From NCBI GenBank assembly GCA_017548075.1, contig JAFYNL010000032.1, positions 1 to 64,000 of the forward strand: DNA of 64,000 bases. Reading direction: 5' to 3'. Position numbers and translations under genes: made by a program. A model generated the notes under the pieces. The model worked only from the letters and a program-made list of their open reading frames with translations. It ran no database searches and was not told where the DNA came from. Positions 16,426 through 27,165 of the stretch are shown piece by piece. Source of the stretch: Bacteroidaceae bacterium. Its GTDB lineage: Bacteria > Bacteroidota > Bacteroidia > Bacteroidales > Bacteroidaceae. Positions within the stretch are counted from its first letter, which is position 1, and each line of letters opens with the position of its first letter.

Positions 16426-18081
16426 ATGAGAGAAAAGAGATTGGTACCAGACTTTATTTTTGAGAGCAGCTGGGAAGTTTGCAACAAAATGGGAGGCATC
16501 TATACGGTGCTCTCTACTCGTGCCAAGACTCTTCAGGAGCAATGCCCCGACAAACTCCTGTTCATCGGCCCCGACCTCTGGAAGGACAAAGAGAATCCTC
16601 TCTTCTTGCAGGACGACAAATTATGGCGTCCTTGGGTGAAAGCGGCTAAAGAAGCAGGCCTTCAAGTTCGAGTAGGTCGTTGGAATATTCCAGGCAAACC
16701 TTGTGTTGTGCTTGTCGATTTCCAACCCTATTACGAGATAAAGAACGAACTTTATGCTGAAGCTTGGAACGATTTCCAAGTAGACAGTCTGCATGCTTAC
16801 GGCGATTACGACGAAGCAAGTATGTTCAGCTATGCAGCCGCTATTGTGGTAAAGAGTTTCTATCATTACTATCTCGGCAACAAGAAGAAGGTTGTCTATC
16901 AGGCTCATGAATGGATGACCTGCCTCGGAGCCCTCTACATCAGGAAAAATGTGCCTGAGATAGCAACTGTTTTCACTACTCACGCCACAAGTATAGGACG
17001 TAGTATTGCAGGCAATAACAAGCCTCTCTACGACTATCTTTGGGCTTACAATGGTTCGCAAATGGCCGTTGAACTCAATATGGAGGCAAAGCATAGTGTT
17101 GAAAGGCAAGCGGCTCACAATGTCGATTGCTTTACAACAGTCAGCGAAGTGACAGGAAGAGAGTGCGCGGAACTGCTTGATAAACAGCCGGATGTCATCC
17201 TTCCGAACGGCTTTGAAGCAGACTTTGTTCCAAAAGGAGCAGCTTTTTCGAAGCGTAGAACTGAGGCTCGCAAAAAGATTCTGCAGGTTGCAAACGCTTT
17301 GACTGGAGCCGAATTTACCGACGACACACTCATAGTTGCTACAAGTGGCCGCTATGAATATCGAAACAAAGGTATCGATGTTTTCCTCGAGGCAGCCTAT
17401 AAAAGTCTCTACGACAGCGACTTGCAGCGTCCTGTTCTCATGCTTATTCAAGTTCCGGCTTGGGTGGAAAGCCCTCGAACCGACCTGCAGGAACGCCTCA
17501 GAATGGGCGGAACATACAACGAACCTTTGCAGGATCCCGTCATTACCCACAATTTGCATGAAACTTGGAACGATCCTGTACTCAATTTCCTGCGTTCTCA
17601 TGGCATGAAGAACGATATTCACAGTCGAGTGAAGGTCATCTTTGTTCCTTGTTATCTTGATGGAAACGACGGAATCTTCCAGATGCCTTACTACGACCTC
17701 CTTATCGGAGATGACCTCGCGGCCTATCCCTCTTACTATGAACCTTGGGGTTATACGCCGTTGGAGGCAGTCGCTTTCCATGTTCCCTGCATCACCACTT
17801 CTCTAAGCGGCTTTGGTGTTTGGGCTAGCACAAGTATTGGTCGCGACAGTAAACTTGAGGACGGAGTTGAAGTCATCTCTCGAAATGACTACAATGCTCA
17901 GGAGGTAGCAGAAGAACTCAGTGCCAACATTGCACTCTATTCCACTTTCGACAAGAAGACAATCGACAAAGTTCGCCGCAATGCAGCCAAGCTTGCAGAG
18001 AAGGCACTTTGGAAAAACTTTATAAGATACTACTACGATGCTTACGACTTCGCCTTGCGAAATGCCAAAGCACGACAATAA
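16426..18081 (+). CDS. Glycogen synthase (eukaryote-like GT3 type)
   Basis: 551 residues. The N-terminus (FIFESSWEVCNKMGGIYTVL) has the KxGG nucleotide-sugar-binding signature, and the body has HEWMTCLGALYI, TTHATSIGRSIAG and, near the C-terminus, YPSYYEPWGYTPLEAVAFHV, the E...E retaining-glycosyltransferase motif. The sequence is of the Gys/GT3 kind typical of Bacteroidetes rather than GlgA (GT5). It transfers glucose from UDP- or ADP-glucose to the end of the glycogen chain. Start chosen from the promoter at 16389. It is followed 41 bp later by glycogen phosphorylase, so synthesis and breakdown enzymes share a unit. Confidence 0.92.
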   Translation: MREKRLVPDFIFESSWEVCNKMGGIYTVLSTRAKTLQEQCPDKLLFIGPDLWKDKENPLFLQDDKLWRPWVKAAKEAGLQVRVGRWNIPGKPCVVLVDFQPYYEIKNELYAEAWNDFQVDSLHAYGDYDEASMFSYAAAIVVKSFYHYYLGNKKKVVYQAHEWMTCLGALYIRKNVPEIATVFTTHATSIGRSIAGNNKPLYDYLWAYNGSQMAVELNMEAKHSVERQAAHNVDCFTTVSEVTGRECAELLDKQPDVILPNGFEADFVPKGAAFSKRRTEARKKILQVANALTGAEFTDDTLIVATSGRYEYRNKGIDVFLEAAYKSLYDSDLQRPVLMLIQVPAWVESPRTDLQERLRMGGTYNEPLQDPVITHNLHETWNDPVLNFLRSHGMKNDIHSRVKVIFVPCYLDGNDGIFQMPYYDLLIGDDLAAYPSYYEPWGYTPLEAVAFHVPCITTSLSGFGVWASTSIGRDSKLEDGVEVISRNDYNAQEVAEELSANIALYSTFDKKTIDKVRRNAAKLAEKALWKNFIRYYYDAYDFALRNAKARQ

Positions 18082-18122
18082 ACTCATTAAACGCAGATAA
18101 CTCATAAACTCAATATACAATT

Positions 18123-20687
18123 ATGAAGATTAAAGCAAGTAATGCAAACGAACCCTGCTGGAAACCTGTTATTGTTAAAGGCAACGTTCCTGCTGAACTC
18201 AGCAAACTCGATGAATTAGCTCACAATATGTGGTGGGTGTGGAATTACGAGGCTCGCGATTTGTTCCGCGACCTTGATCCTGACCTCTATCGCTATGCTA
18301 AACACAATCCTATAGTACTTTTGGATCGTCTGAGCTTCAGCCGTAAAGAAGAGATTGTTAAGGATAAGAAACTGATGAAACGTATCAACGATGTTTATGC
18401 GTTGTTCCGCAATTATATGGATGTAGAGCCTGATCGCAATCGTCCGTCTGTAGCTTACTTCTGTATGGAGTATGGCATCCACTCTGCCCTGAAGATTTAT
18501 AGTGGTGGTTTGGGAATGCTGGCTGGCGACTATGTTAAGGAAGCATCCGACTCTAACGTCGATATGTGCGCTGTTGGCTTCCTTTATCGTTATGGCTACT
18601 TTACCCAGAGTCTTGCAATGGATGGGCAACAGATTGCCAACTACGAGGCTCAGAACTTCGGCTCATTGCCTATCGAGCAACAACTCAACGAGGATGGCAC
18701 GCCGATGATTATTGACGTTCCTTATATGAACTATCATGTTCACGCTTATGTATGGCGCGTTAATGTTGGTCGTGTGAAGTTGTATCTCCTCGATACCGAC
18801 AACGAAATGAATTCGGAGTTCGACAAGCCCATTACTCACGCCCTTTATGGTGGCGATTGGGAAAACCGCCTGAAGCAAGAGATTCTTCTTGGTATCGGTG
18901 GTATGCTGCTGCTCAAGAAGCTTGGCATCAAGAAAGATGTTTACCATTGCAATGAAGGTCATGCCGCTCTTTGCAATCTACAACGCCTTTGTGACTACAT
19001 TCGCGAAGGTCTGACATTCAACCAGGCACTTGAAATCGTTCGTGCTTCTTCCCTCTATACAGTTCATACTCCTGTGCCTGCAGGTCACGATTATTTCGAC
19101 GAAGAACTCTTCGGCAAGTATATGAGCGGCTATCCTCAGATGCTTGGCATCAGTTGGGATGAGTTCATTGGCATGGGTCGTACGAATCCAGACGACCATA
19201 GCGAGAAGTTCTGTATGAGTACATTTGCTTGCAACACTTGTCAGGAAGTCAATGGCGTAAGCTGGTTGCATGGCGAGGTCAGCAAGAAGATGTTCAACAA
19301 CATTTGGAACGGCTATTATCCTGAAGAGAGTCATGTTGGTTATGTTACCAATGGCGTACATTTCCCAACTTGGTGTGCTACAGAATGGCGGCAGGTTTAT
19401 GCTAAGTACTTTGATGCAAAGCATCTTAGCGACCAATCGAACGAGGAAATCTGGCACGGCATCTATAATTGTCCGGATGAAGAGATTTGGGCTACTCGAC
19501 AGGCTTTGAAGAAGAAACTCTTCAAGTATGTCAGCGAGCAATACAAGGAAACATGGCTGAAGAACCAAGGCGATCCACAGAGAGTGGTCAAACTTATTGA
19601 GAGCTTCAACCCCAATGCTTTGGTTATCGGCTTCTGTCGTCGCTTTGCTACCTACAAGCGTGCTCATCTTCTCTTCACAGACTTAGAGCGTCTTAGCAAG
19701 ATTGTGAATAATCCTGAGCGCCCCGTCATCTTCTTGTTTGCCGGTAAGGCTCATCCTGCCGACGGAGCTGGTCAGGGACTTATCAAGAAGATTTACGAGA
19801 TCAGTCAGCGTCCTGAGTTCCAGGCAAAGATTATCTTCGTGGAAGACTACGATTTCCTGCTGGCTCGCCGTCTCGTTAGTGGTGTGGACATCTGGATGAA
19901 CACACCTACTCGTCCGATGGAAGCCAGCGGTACTTCTGGCGAGAAGGCCGAGATGAATGGTGTCGTTAACCTCAGCGTAAAAGACGGTTGGTGGCTTGAG
20001 GGCTACCGCGAAGGTGCTGGATGGGCTCTAACCGAACAGAGAACCTACGAAAACCAAGAGTACCAGGATCGCCTTGATGCCGCAACCATATATTCTCTTC
20101 TGGAGAACGAGATTATACCTTTATATTATAATAAGGACAAGAATGGTCTCTCGAAGGGCTGGGTTAAGGTCATCAAGAACTCTATCGCTCAAATCGCTCC
20201 TCATTACACTATGAAGCGCCAACTCGATGATTACTACAGCAAGTTCTACAACAAACTTCGTGATCGCTCTAAGAAGTTGCAGGCCAATGACTATCAGCTT
20301 GCCAAGGAGATTGCTCTTTGGAAGGAAACCGTTGCTGAGCGTTGGGATGCCATCAATGTGGTAAGCATCAATAAGAGTGAAGATATTGTCAATACTGGCA
20401 TAGAGGCTGGCAGGAAATATAACATTGAGGTTGTCGTTGATGAGGCAGGATTGGACGATGCCATAGGTGTGGAGCTTGTGACGATTGGGACTGATAAAGA
20501 CGGCCAGGACCACATTTATAATGTATATCCTTTCACCTTGAAGGGGCGCGAAGGTAACAGATACACCTTCACTGCCACTAACAGTATGGATGATGCAGGC
20601 AGTTTCAAGGTTTGCTATCGTTTGTATCCTAAGAACGAGAACTTGCCGCATCGTCAAGACTTCTGCTATGTGAAGTGGTTCGCGTAA
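18123..20687 (+). CDS. glgP: Alpha-glucan (glycogen) phosphorylase
   Basis: 854 residues. The N-terminal DUF3417-type segment ([16 protein letters not shown]) precedes the phosphorylase body ([51 protein letters not shown]). The PLP-binding region reads [18 protein letters not shown], with the lysine expected to hold pyridoxal phosphate. It releases glucose-1-phosphate from glycogen or maltodextrin. The glycogen synthase gene lies 41 bp upstream; the MATE transporter gene overlaps its 3' end by 13 bp. Confidence 0.95.
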   Translation: MKIKASNANEPCWKPVIVKGNVPAELSKLDELAHNMWWVWNYEARDLFRDLDPDLYRYAKHNPIVLLDRLSFSRKEEIVKDKKLMKRINDVYALFRNYMDVEPDRNRPSVAYFCMEYGIHSALKIYSGGLGMLAGDYVKEASDSNVDMCAVGFLYRYGYFTQSLAMDGQQIANYEAQNFGSLPIEQQLNEDGTPMIIDVPYMNYHVHAYVWRVNVGRVKLYLLDTDNEMNSEFDKPITHALYGGDWENRLKQEILLGIGGMLLLKKLGIKKDVYHCNEGHAALCNLQRLCDYIREGLTFNQALEIVRASSLYTVHTPVPAGHDYFDEELFGKYMSGYPQMLGISWDEFIGMGRTNPDDHSEKFCMSTFACNTCQEVNGVSWLHGEVSKKMFNNIWNGYYPEESHVGYVTNGVHFPTWCATEWRQVYAKYFDAKHLSDQSNEEIWHGIYNCPDEEIWATRQALKKKLFKYVSEQYKETWLKNQGDPQRVVKLIESFNPNALVIGFCRRFATYKRAHLLFTDLERLSKIVNNPERPVIFLFAGKAHPADGAGQGLIKKIYEISQRPEFQAKIIFVEDYDFLLARRLVSGVDIWMNTPTRPMEASGTSGEKAEMNGVVNLSVKDGWWLEGYREGAGWALTEQRTYENQEYQDRLDAATIYSLLENEIIPLYYNKDKNGLSKGWVKVIKNSIAQIAPHYTMKRQLDDYYSKFYNKLRDRSKKLQANDYQLAKEIALWKETVAERWDAINVVSINKSEDIVNTGIEAGRKYNIEVVVDEAGLDDAIGVELVTIGTDKDGQDHIYNVYPFTLKGREGNRYTFTATNSMDDAGSFKVCYRLYPKNENLPHRQDFCYVKWFA

Positions 20688-22021
20688 AGGCATCACATTA
20701 TACAGATCTGTTGCGCATCGGCGTGCCAATCATGATGGGCCAAATGAGCACCATTGTGATGGGGCTCGCCGATACGCTTATGGTAGGGCATTACGGCACG
20801 AACGAACTCGCAGCAGCAGGTTTCGTGAATAATATCCTAGGACTGCTTGTCATTGGTGGTATGGGCTTTTCCTATGGCATTACTCCTGTGGTTGGAGCCT
20901 TGCTGGGAGAGGGAAGATTGCATGATATCGCAGGCAAACTCAAGAACGGGATCTTTGCTTGTTCTGGAGTGGGACTGCTGATGATGTTGTTGGCTGGCTT
21001 GCTTTTGGCGACACTTCCTTGGCTTGGTTTGCCTCAAGAGCTTTTGCCTTTGGTGCGACCATATCTGTTGATGTTGTTGCTAAGTCTGTTGCCTTTGATG
21101 GCTTTCAATGCCTACAAGCAGTTCAGCGACGGCATTCAGGACACTTCGATGCCAATGTGGATTATTCTTGTGGCCAACATCTTCAACATCTTCGGCAATT
21201 GGGTACTTATCTTCGGACATTGTGGCTTGCCTGAGTTGGGCCTTTTCGGAGCAGGATTAGCGACGTTAATGAGCCGTTTGTTGCAATTGGTTTTGATGGC
21301 AAGCGTGTTCCATCTTACCAAACGTTACGAGCTTTATCGCAAGGACTTTCCTGAGAGCAGAATAAACAAAACCGACCAAGGAGAGTTGCATAGGATGGGT
21401 TGGCCTGTTGCCTTGCAGCTTGGAATGGAAGCCGCTTCGTTCAGTTTCAGCGCTATCTATGTAGGTTGGCTTGGAGCAACGGCTTTGGCGGCACATCAAA
21501 TCATGATAACTATCAGCCAACTTTTCTTCATGCTCTACTATGGAATGTCGGCTGCAGTTGCGGTTCAAGTGAGTTATTATAGAGGGGCAAACGAGATGGA
21601 GCAGACGCGAAAGGTTGCTGCTTCTGGCCTTCATCTGTGCTGGCTTATCGCACTAATCGAGGGTATTCCTTTGTTATTATTGCGCAACAAAGTTGGAATG
21701 CTCTTTACAAACAACACAGAAGTCGTTGCTTTGGTGGCGTTGATAACAGTTCCTTTCCTTATCTTCCAGTTTGGTGATGCCTTGCAAAGCACTTATTCCA
21801 ACGCACTTAGAGGTATTGCTCGAGTGAAAGCAATGATATGGATTGCCTTTGTGGCCTACATTGTAATCTCGTTGCCGCTTGGCTACATCTTCGGTTTTGT
21901 CTGCGATTGGGGGCTTGTCGGCATTTGGATGGCGTTTCCTTTCGGCTTGACTACAGCAGGATTACTTTACTATAAAGAGTTCAGAAATGGAAGTAAAACC
22001 TATTGCACACATAGAGACTGA
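20675..22021 (+). CDS. MATE family efflux transporter
   Basis: 448 residues with about 12 membrane helices in two repeats ([20 protein letters not shown] and, in the second half, [20 protein letters not shown]). These are the MatE signatures of Na+ or H+ coupled multidrug exporters. The best start is a GTG at 20675 that overlaps the glgP end by 13 bp; the first ATG codons lie inside helix 1. The 3' end overlaps trmO by 35 bp, so the four genes from glycogen synthase to trmO form one tightly packed unit. Confidence 0.9.
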   Translation: MVRVKASHYTDLLRIGVPIMMGQMSTIVMGLADTLMVGHYGTNELAAAGFVNNILGLLVIGGMGFSYGITPVVGALLGEGRLHDIAGKLKNGIFACSGVGLLMMLLAGLLLATLPWLGLPQELLPLVRPYLLMLLLSLLPLMAFNAYKQFSDGIQDTSMPMWIILVANIFNIFGNWVLIFGHCGLPELGLFGAGLATLMSRLLQLVLMASVFHLTKRYELYRKDFPESRINKTDQGELHRMGWPVALQLGMEAASFSFSAIYVGWLGATALAAHQIMITISQLFFMLYYGMSAAVAVQVSYYRGANEMEQTRKVAASGLHLCWLIALIEGIPLLLLRNKVGMLFTNNTEVVALVALITVPFLIFQFGDALQSTYSNALRGIARVKAMIWIAFVAYIVISLPLGYIFGFVCDWGLVGIWMAFPFGLTTAGLLYYKEFRNGSKTYCTHRD

Positions 22022-22664
22022 CTTTCCTTCGAAGTTTGGAGTTCCTCGTCAAAGCGGCCTTGTGAAGGGGCTGAAAGGCAGGATTGTGTTCGAAGAGGAG
22101 TATCGCGATCCTGAGGCTTTGCGAGGTCTGGAAGGCTTTAGCCACATTTGGCTGCTTTGGGACTTTAGCGAGGCAAGACGAGAGAACGAAGGTTGGCGAC
22201 CAACAGTTCGTCCTCCTCGACTTGGAGGCAATCGTCGAATGGGTGTCTTTGCTACGCGAAGTCCGTTCAGACCTAACAATATAGGACTCTCTTCGGTTCG
22301 CATAATTGGCATTGATTTGCACACTTCCAAAGGTCCTGTAATAGAGGTCGAAGGTGCGGATCTTATGGATGGAACGCCCATCTTCGACATCAAACCTTAT
22401 CTGCCCTTTACCGACAGTCATCCAGATGCTCTTGCAGGCTTCACAGAAGAGACTTCCGCCAATCAAATTTCGACTGTCCGATTCTCGCAAGAACTCTTGT
22501 CAGCCTTTGATGAGGAACACATCGAAGTCCTTCGCGAAGTACTCCTTTCCGACCCTCGGCCCCATTATCACGACGATTCGGAACGCATCTATGCAATGGA
22601 GTTCGCAGGTAAAGAGGTGAAGTTCTGCGTCAAAGAAGAGAGCATAGAAGCTTGGGTAGAATAA
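21987..22664 (+). CDS. trmO: tRNA (m6t6A37) methyltransferase TrmO
   Basis: 225 residues. RQSGLVKGLKGRIVFEEEY, GFSHIWLLWDF and FATRSPFRPNNIGLSSVRI are signature TrmO/TsaA motifs; the protein N6-methylates t6A37 in tRNA-Thr using SAM. The C-terminal DPRPHYHDDSERIYAMEF segment is also typical of the family. The start overlaps the MATE gene by 35 bp, indicating translational coupling. Array C follows 26 bp after the stop. Confidence 0.93.
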   Translation: MEVKPIAHIETDFPSKFGVPRQSGLVKGLKGRIVFEEEYRDPEALRGLEGFSHIWLLWDFSEARRENEGWRPTVRPPRLGGNRRMGVFATRSPFRPNNIGLSSVRIIGIDLHTSKGPVIEVEGADLMDGTPIFDIKPYLPFTDSHPDALAGFTEETSANQISTVRFSQELLSAFDEEHIEVLREVLLSDPRPHYHDDSERIYAMEFAGKEVKFCVKEESIEAWVE

Positions 22665-22690
22665 AACGCTCCAGCCTTAGTCTTTCAACT

Positions 22691-22788
22691 TGCCTAGTGT
22701 CGTTGGCAAACGTAACACGTTAACTTTGCCAACTTAACACGTTACGTTTGCAATCATAACACGTTAACTTTAGTAACGTAACTGCAGT
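22691..22788. repeat. 22-bp-pitch core array C (5 cores)
   Basis: Cores at 22691 (TGCCTAGTGT), 22713, 22735 and 22757 (TAACACGTTA) and 22779 (TAACTGCAGT), each exactly 22 bp apart. It fills the gap between the convergent trmO and pyruvyl transferase genes. No separate U-tract terminator is visible here. Confidence 0.9.
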
Positions 22789-22825
22789 TGTTTTCCAATG
22801 ACTGCTTTCGTGCTTGCAGAAGGGG

Positions 22826-23935
22826 TTAGGAACGCAAGGCTTTCAGGAGGAAATCGATGCTCTCTTTTCGCTTGACTTCAAGGATTTCTTCAACGGATTC
22901 CCAATCGATAGGCTTGCTTATGATGTCGCTATAAGTTGCTCGTTCAGAGAGAGTTCTCTCTTCGAGGTGCAAGTCTTGAAGCAAGTCTGTAATACGATTA
23001 TTTGCTTTCGCATAGGTCCCTTTCAACGGAACATAAACGAAAGGAGTGTGCATGATGAGGCAGAAAGCTATGCCGTGAAAGGAAGTTGTTACAACCAAAT
23101 CCGAGGACATAATCTGCGAAATCCACTCTTCTGGCGTAGCATACAAGTAGGAAACCTCTTTCCCGAATAGCTCCGCACTCTCGTTGTAGCCCGCTGCTGG
23201 CGTAACAATCACAGAACTTTCGCTGGTCATCTCTCGCAATTCCTGCCATCGAATATCATCGGAACTCTCGATGTTGAGACTGTAAATAAATGTAGAATGC
23301 TTTTTCTCAGCATTCAAATTGAGGGCAGACAAATAGTCGCCTTTTGTGAGGAGAAGAGTGGGGTCGATGGCTTTCTCTGCCTTCACGCCAACCTCCTTGC
23401 AGATGTCGATGCCGGAGTATTCTCGGCAAGAGATTGCATTGAAACGTCGAAGCAGTTCTCCCAACTTTTTCTGATGTTCTTCAGGATATTTCTCCATTCC
23501 GAAACTGGCTGCATAAGAAATGCGTTTCGTCTTATCATCTCCGAAATCGAGGAAGTAGGCTCGTTGCTGAGGATTGTCCAACGATTGCATCCAAATCTGG
23601 TCGGAACCTGCGATGTAGGCTTCTGCCTTAGGTGGTTTCTGCTGGATTTGGGAGAGGGAAGTGTAGAGGGAACTCATCTGGAAATGCTCTTTCCTGAAGG
23701 TCTCGAACTGGCGTAATCTGTCGATTTTGCTGGGCTTTGCACACAAGAAAGGCAGGCAAGATTTGACGAACTTCCTGAACTTGCTTTCGCCATAACCAAT
23801 GAAGCGAATCAAGTAGGGATTGTAACCTTGCTTCTTCAGAAAGTGTTGAAGGGCAAAGCATTGCAGAATCTGACCATAGTTGGAATTCCCATACCAAAAG
23901 GTCAGAACGCCTATCTTGTTGCCGAGCTTGTCCAT
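22826..23935 (-). CDS. Polysaccharide pyruvyl transferase family protein
   Basis: 369 residues. GVLTFWYGNSNYGQILQCFA at the N-terminus, YIAGSDQIWMQSLDNPQQ in the middle and DLVVTTSFHGIAFCLIMHTP near the C-terminus are the classic motifs of this family, which adds ketal pyruvate to sugars of cell-surface polysaccharides. There is no signal peptide or membrane helix, so it acts in the cytoplasm. No other polysaccharide-synthesis genes adjoin it; the GH92 gene ends 10 bp upstream of its start on the same strand and could share a transcript. Confidence 0.9.
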   Translation of the reverse strand: MDKLGNKIGVLTFWYGNSNYGQILQCFALQHFLKKQGYNPYLIRFIGYGESKFRKFVKSCLPFLCAKPSKIDRLRQFETFRKEHFQMSSLYTSLSQIQQKPPKAEAYIAGSDQIWMQSLDNPQQRAYFLDFGDDKTKRISYAASFGMEKYPEEHQKKLGELLRRFNAISCREYSGIDICKEVGVKAEKAIDPTLLLTKGDYLSALNLNAEKKHSTFIYSLNIESSDDIRWQELREMTSESSVIVTPAAGYNESAELFGKEVSYLYATPEEWISQIMSSDLVVTTSFHGIAFCLIMHTPFVYVPLKGTYAKANNRITDLLQDLHLEERTLSERATYSDIISKPIDWESVEEILEVKRKESIDFLLKALRS

Positions 23936-23945
23936 ATTGATTCTC

Positions 23946-26156
23946 TTAATCGTTTACGTCGGTCAACGGAGCAGCTTCTGGTGCAGAACCCCATTCCTTA
24001 TTGGGTTTCGGCCCCATCGTGAACTCCAGTATTCCACCATTCATAAGTTGTTCGTGAGTGAACCAAGGTTTATTGAGTTCTTTGCCGTTGAGTCGTGCTT
24101 TCTGGATGAATTTGTTCTCCTTCGAAAGGCCTTTTGCCTTCACAGTAAACGTCTTTCCATTAGGCAGATTGAGTGTCGCTTTCTCGAAGAACGGGCTTCC
24201 GATGGCATAATTCGTCGTTCCAGGTGTAACAGGGAAGAATCCCATCATCGAGAACACCACGAAAGCCGACATTCCGCCACCATCTTCGTCGCCAGGCATA
24301 CCCAGATAACTGTCGATGAAGTAAGTGTCGATCAGGCTATGGAGGTACTTTTGAGTCTTCCAAGGCGAACCCACATAATCGTAAAGATAAGGGATGTGGA
24401 AGCTGGGTTCGTTGCCCATCTGGAACATTCCCATCAGTCCTGTTGCATCAGGTAACACATTGTAAAAGCGGAACTTAGCAGTTCCAACGCCCATGTGAAA
24501 AAGTTCGTCCAACTTGGCTTCCGCTTTCTCTCTTCCACCCATCAAAGCAATCAGGCCTTTGAGGTCGTGTTTCACATCCCAATTGAAGATGTAGGCATTG
24601 TTTTCAGTAAAGTAAGCGCGACCATCATGAAGAGGGTTAAACGGCTCCACCCACTCGCCGTTTGCATCCTTGGGCCACATGATTCCTCGGTCTGTGCGGA
24701 AGACATTGCGGTAATTCGTTGCACGCTTTCGGAAGAGTTGTTCGTCGTTAGTCTTTCCCAACATCTGGGCAATCTTGGCAATACACCAGTCGGAATAACT
24801 GTTGACGGTAGTGAGGGAAACCGCTTGACGACGTTCCCAATTGGTATCAACCTCAGGTATCGTCTCAGGTTCACCAGGTCGTAGAGCAGGGAAGTAGCCG
24901 TGTTCTGTGTAGAAGGAATCAAGAGGAGTAGCAGAGCCACTATACCAAGGGAGCAGACTTCGCTCGAGTGAGTTGCGACGGAAACCTTCGTAAGCCGTCT
25001 CCATATCGAATCGCAAGCCTTTCTGCCAAGCATCCCACATCCAGACAGCCACAAAGTTGCCGGTCATTCCTGCCCATTCTCCTGAGGTGAGAGCAAAGCG
25101 AGGCATTACGCCGCTCTCTTTGAACATCTCGATGAAAGAGTTGATTTTCTGCACTTCCATCTTGGGATTGAGGATGGTATGGAGAGGCTCGAGAGCGATA
25201 TGAGTGTCCCAAACCCAATTATCAACATAGAAAGGTTCGTCGCTTTCATGCACTTTGCGGTCCCAAGCACTAAAGAATCTACCATATTCATTGATGTCAA
25301 CCATTCGCTCGGAACAGCGATAAAGAGCCGTATAGAAAGTGCGTTTGTGCGCTTCAGTGCCGCCATCGACCTCGATCTGTGCAAGTCGTTTCTCCCATGT
25401 CTTCTGTGCATCAGCCTTCACTCGATCAAAGTCGAAAGCAGGAATCTCTCTCATCATATTGTCTCGAGCCTGCTCTTTGCTGATGTAGGAAATGCCGTAA
25501 CGCATCTGCACAACTCGGGAATTGTCGGCAGTAAGCATTATATGTTTGGTGTCTTCGCCAGGATAGTGGATGTTGTGCATGTCCTGATCGAACTCGGCAT
25601 AAAGGTATGCCGTCATGTATTCCTTGCATTCGAAGGGTCCGAAGTCTGCAGTTCCTGTGACGACGCGATTGCCTTCGTGGTCGTAGAAGCCGATGGGTGT
25701 GCGACTGCGGAACCGCATTTGGTGCTCGCCTTCGCCATCGAAAGTCATCCTGATGATGCCGCTCTTCTTCGAAGGAGCAAATTCGAATGTCACGCCATCA
25801 AGTTGAGCAGAGTAGTAGTAGGGACGCGTCTCCTCGTTACTTATCACGCCTGGTGCTGACCAAACGCTTTCCGGATCGGGTGTGCAGAAAGGCATAAAGC
25901 CGAAAACCCAGTGTCTTCGGTGGTTAGGCATCTGCAGGGCGAAGTCCTCGATCCAGTCGTCGAGCATACTGCTTCTAAGTGGTACGAAACGCAACATCTC
26001 ATTTGGCAGATGCATTGTTTGGCGGGTTGTTTCGAGCAGGACACTAACTCCGCCTATCGTCGGATCTGCATAATTGGCCAATGATTTCTTGTCATTCTTG
26101 CCGTAAGAAGCAAGGCAAAGGCTTGCAAGGAGCAAGAGGGAGAGTGCTTTTCTCAT
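23946..26156 (-). CDS. GH92 family alpha-mannosidase, secreted
   Basis: 736 residues with a signal peptide (MRKALSLLLLASLCLASYG). YADPTIGG at the start, GNEPSFHIPYLYDY and MPGDEDGGGMSAF near the C-terminus are GH92 signatures: calcium-dependent, inverting exo-alpha-mannosidases that trim N-glycans or mannan. MGFFPVTPGTTNYAIGSP is the expected C-terminal block. It lies 3 bp downstream of the nucleoside hydrolase gene, also exported, so the two are probably co-transcribed. Confidence 0.95.
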   Translation of the reverse strand: MRKALSLLLLASLCLASYGKNDKKSLANYADPTIGGVSVLLETTRQTMHLPNEMLRFVPLRSSMLDDWIEDFALQMPNHRRHWVFGFMPFCTPDPESVWSAPGVISNEETRPYYYSAQLDGVTFEFAPSKKSGIIRMTFDGEGEHQMRFRSRTPIGFYDHEGNRVVTGTADFGPFECKEYMTAYLYAEFDQDMHNIHYPGEDTKHIMLTADNSRVVQMRYGISYISKEQARDNMMREIPAFDFDRVKADAQKTWEKRLAQIEVDGGTEAHKRTFYTALYRCSERMVDINEYGRFFSAWDRKVHESDEPFYVDNWVWDTHIALEPLHTILNPKMEVQKINSFIEMFKESGVMPRFALTSGEWAGMTGNFVAVWMWDAWQKGLRFDMETAYEGFRRNSLERSLLPWYSGSATPLDSFYTEHGYFPALRPGEPETIPEVDTNWERRQAVSLTTVNSYSDWCIAKIAQMLGKTNDEQLFRKRATNYRNVFRTDRGIMWPKDANGEWVEPFNPLHDGRAYFTENNAYIFNWDVKHDLKGLIALMGGREKAEAKLDELFHMGVGTAKFRFYNVLPDATGLMGMFQMGNEPSFHIPYLYDYVGSPWKTQKYLHSLIDTYFIDSYLGMPGDEDGGGMSAFVVFSMMGFFPVTPGTTNYAIGSPFFEKATLNLPNGKTFTVKAKGLSKENKFIQKARLNGKELNKPWFTHEQLMNGGILEFTMGPKPNKEWGSAPEAAPLTDVND

Positions 26157-26159
26157 GGG

Positions 26160-27152
26160 TTAAGGTTTCTTTGTTATAGTTGTTACGAAGTAGTCGAGGA
26201 TGCGTCGAGCTTGTTCTGGCGTGACAGATAAATAATAATGCGAACCGTCGGTTTGCGGTTTGAAGAGTGTAGAGCCTTCATCTGTAACGGTAATCAGTCC
26301 AGGAGCAGACAGCGTGAAGAAGTCCTGAGGGTTGATGGCATAGAGGACAGCCGTGAGATCCCAAGTTGGACGGTCTTCAATCTGGGGCAAGTAAGCCTTG
26401 TAGGAGTCCACAATAGGGTGGTGAGGTGCCCAGCCGAAGTCATTTTCAATGCTACTTGCAGGATATTTGATTTGTGCTCCCAACTCGAAAGGAGAGGTGA
26501 TGATGGGCGTTGGCCAATCGCGATAGACCTTTTGGCAAGCTTGGATGTCGTTGACAACATTGTACTCGTGATGATTCGGATTGCCGATGTTTCCTGCCAT
26601 CGTGACCAATCGCTCCACCTTCTTCTCTACCAGTTCGCGCCCTGAAAGCGGCGAGTATTCATCGGCTTTGGAGTCGAGCAGCATAGCAAGATTAGTGCTA
26701 AAACCAACCGAGACAATCGTCACAGAATGGTCCTTCGCCTTTGCCAACAGCTTGCGGTAGAGTTTGGGAGCAGGAAGCAACTTGCTGTAATCCTTGATGG
26801 AGCGCTTGTAGAGCGGCTTTCCCTGCTCGTTGGTCTCTTCGCAAACTGCTTGCGTATAGTTGGTGCCTGCCACGATGCTCTTGTCGGATCGGCCTGAAAC
26901 GCCAATAGGGATGCGCTTCCTGCCGTACCAAGTGTTCAGCAAGTCGATGTAGCGAGGAGGAAACTCGCCTTCCTTGTTCAGCATGACAGCCATGAGCTTT
27001 ATTTGTTTCTGGCGGTCGAACTTATAGAGCATATCAATGGCGAGGGCATCATCGACGTCGTTTCCCATGTCCGTCTCGAAGATGACGTTCTGCCGTTGTG
27101 CTTGCACTATTAGCGTGCATAGAAGGGCAAAGAAGAAAAGAACTTTTCTCAT
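26160..27152 (-). CDS. Exported nucleoside hydrolase-like protein
   Basis: 330 residues. A signal peptide (ending VQA) precedes FETDMGNDVDDALAI, the DxxxDxDD calcium site of inosine-uridine-type nucleoside hydrolases. SVGFSTNLAMLL and VTMAGN are the next conserved blocks. Enzymes of this family split the N-glycosidic bond of nucleosides; here it would act in the periplasm and scavenge ribose or bases. The GH92 gene follows after 3 bp and the glnN gene ends 13 bp upstream. Confidence 0.88.
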   Translation of the reverse strand: MRKVLFFFALLCTLIVQAQRQNVIFETDMGNDVDDALAIDMLYKFDRQKQIKLMAVMLNKEGEFPPRYIDLLNTWYGRKRIPIGVSGRSDKSIVAGTNYTQAVCEETNEQGKPLYKRSIKDYSKLLPAPKLYRKLLAKAKDHSVTIVSVGFSTNLAMLLDSKADEYSPLSGRELVEKKVERLVTMAGNIGNPNHHEYNVVNDIQACQKVYRDWPTPIITSPFELGAQIKYPASSIENDFGWAPHHPIVDSYKAYLPQIEDRPTWDLTAVLYAINPQDFFTLSAPGLITVTDEGSTLFKPQTDGSHYYLSVTPEQARRILDYFVTTITKKP

Positions 27153-27165
27153 GGGTGGCTTTGCA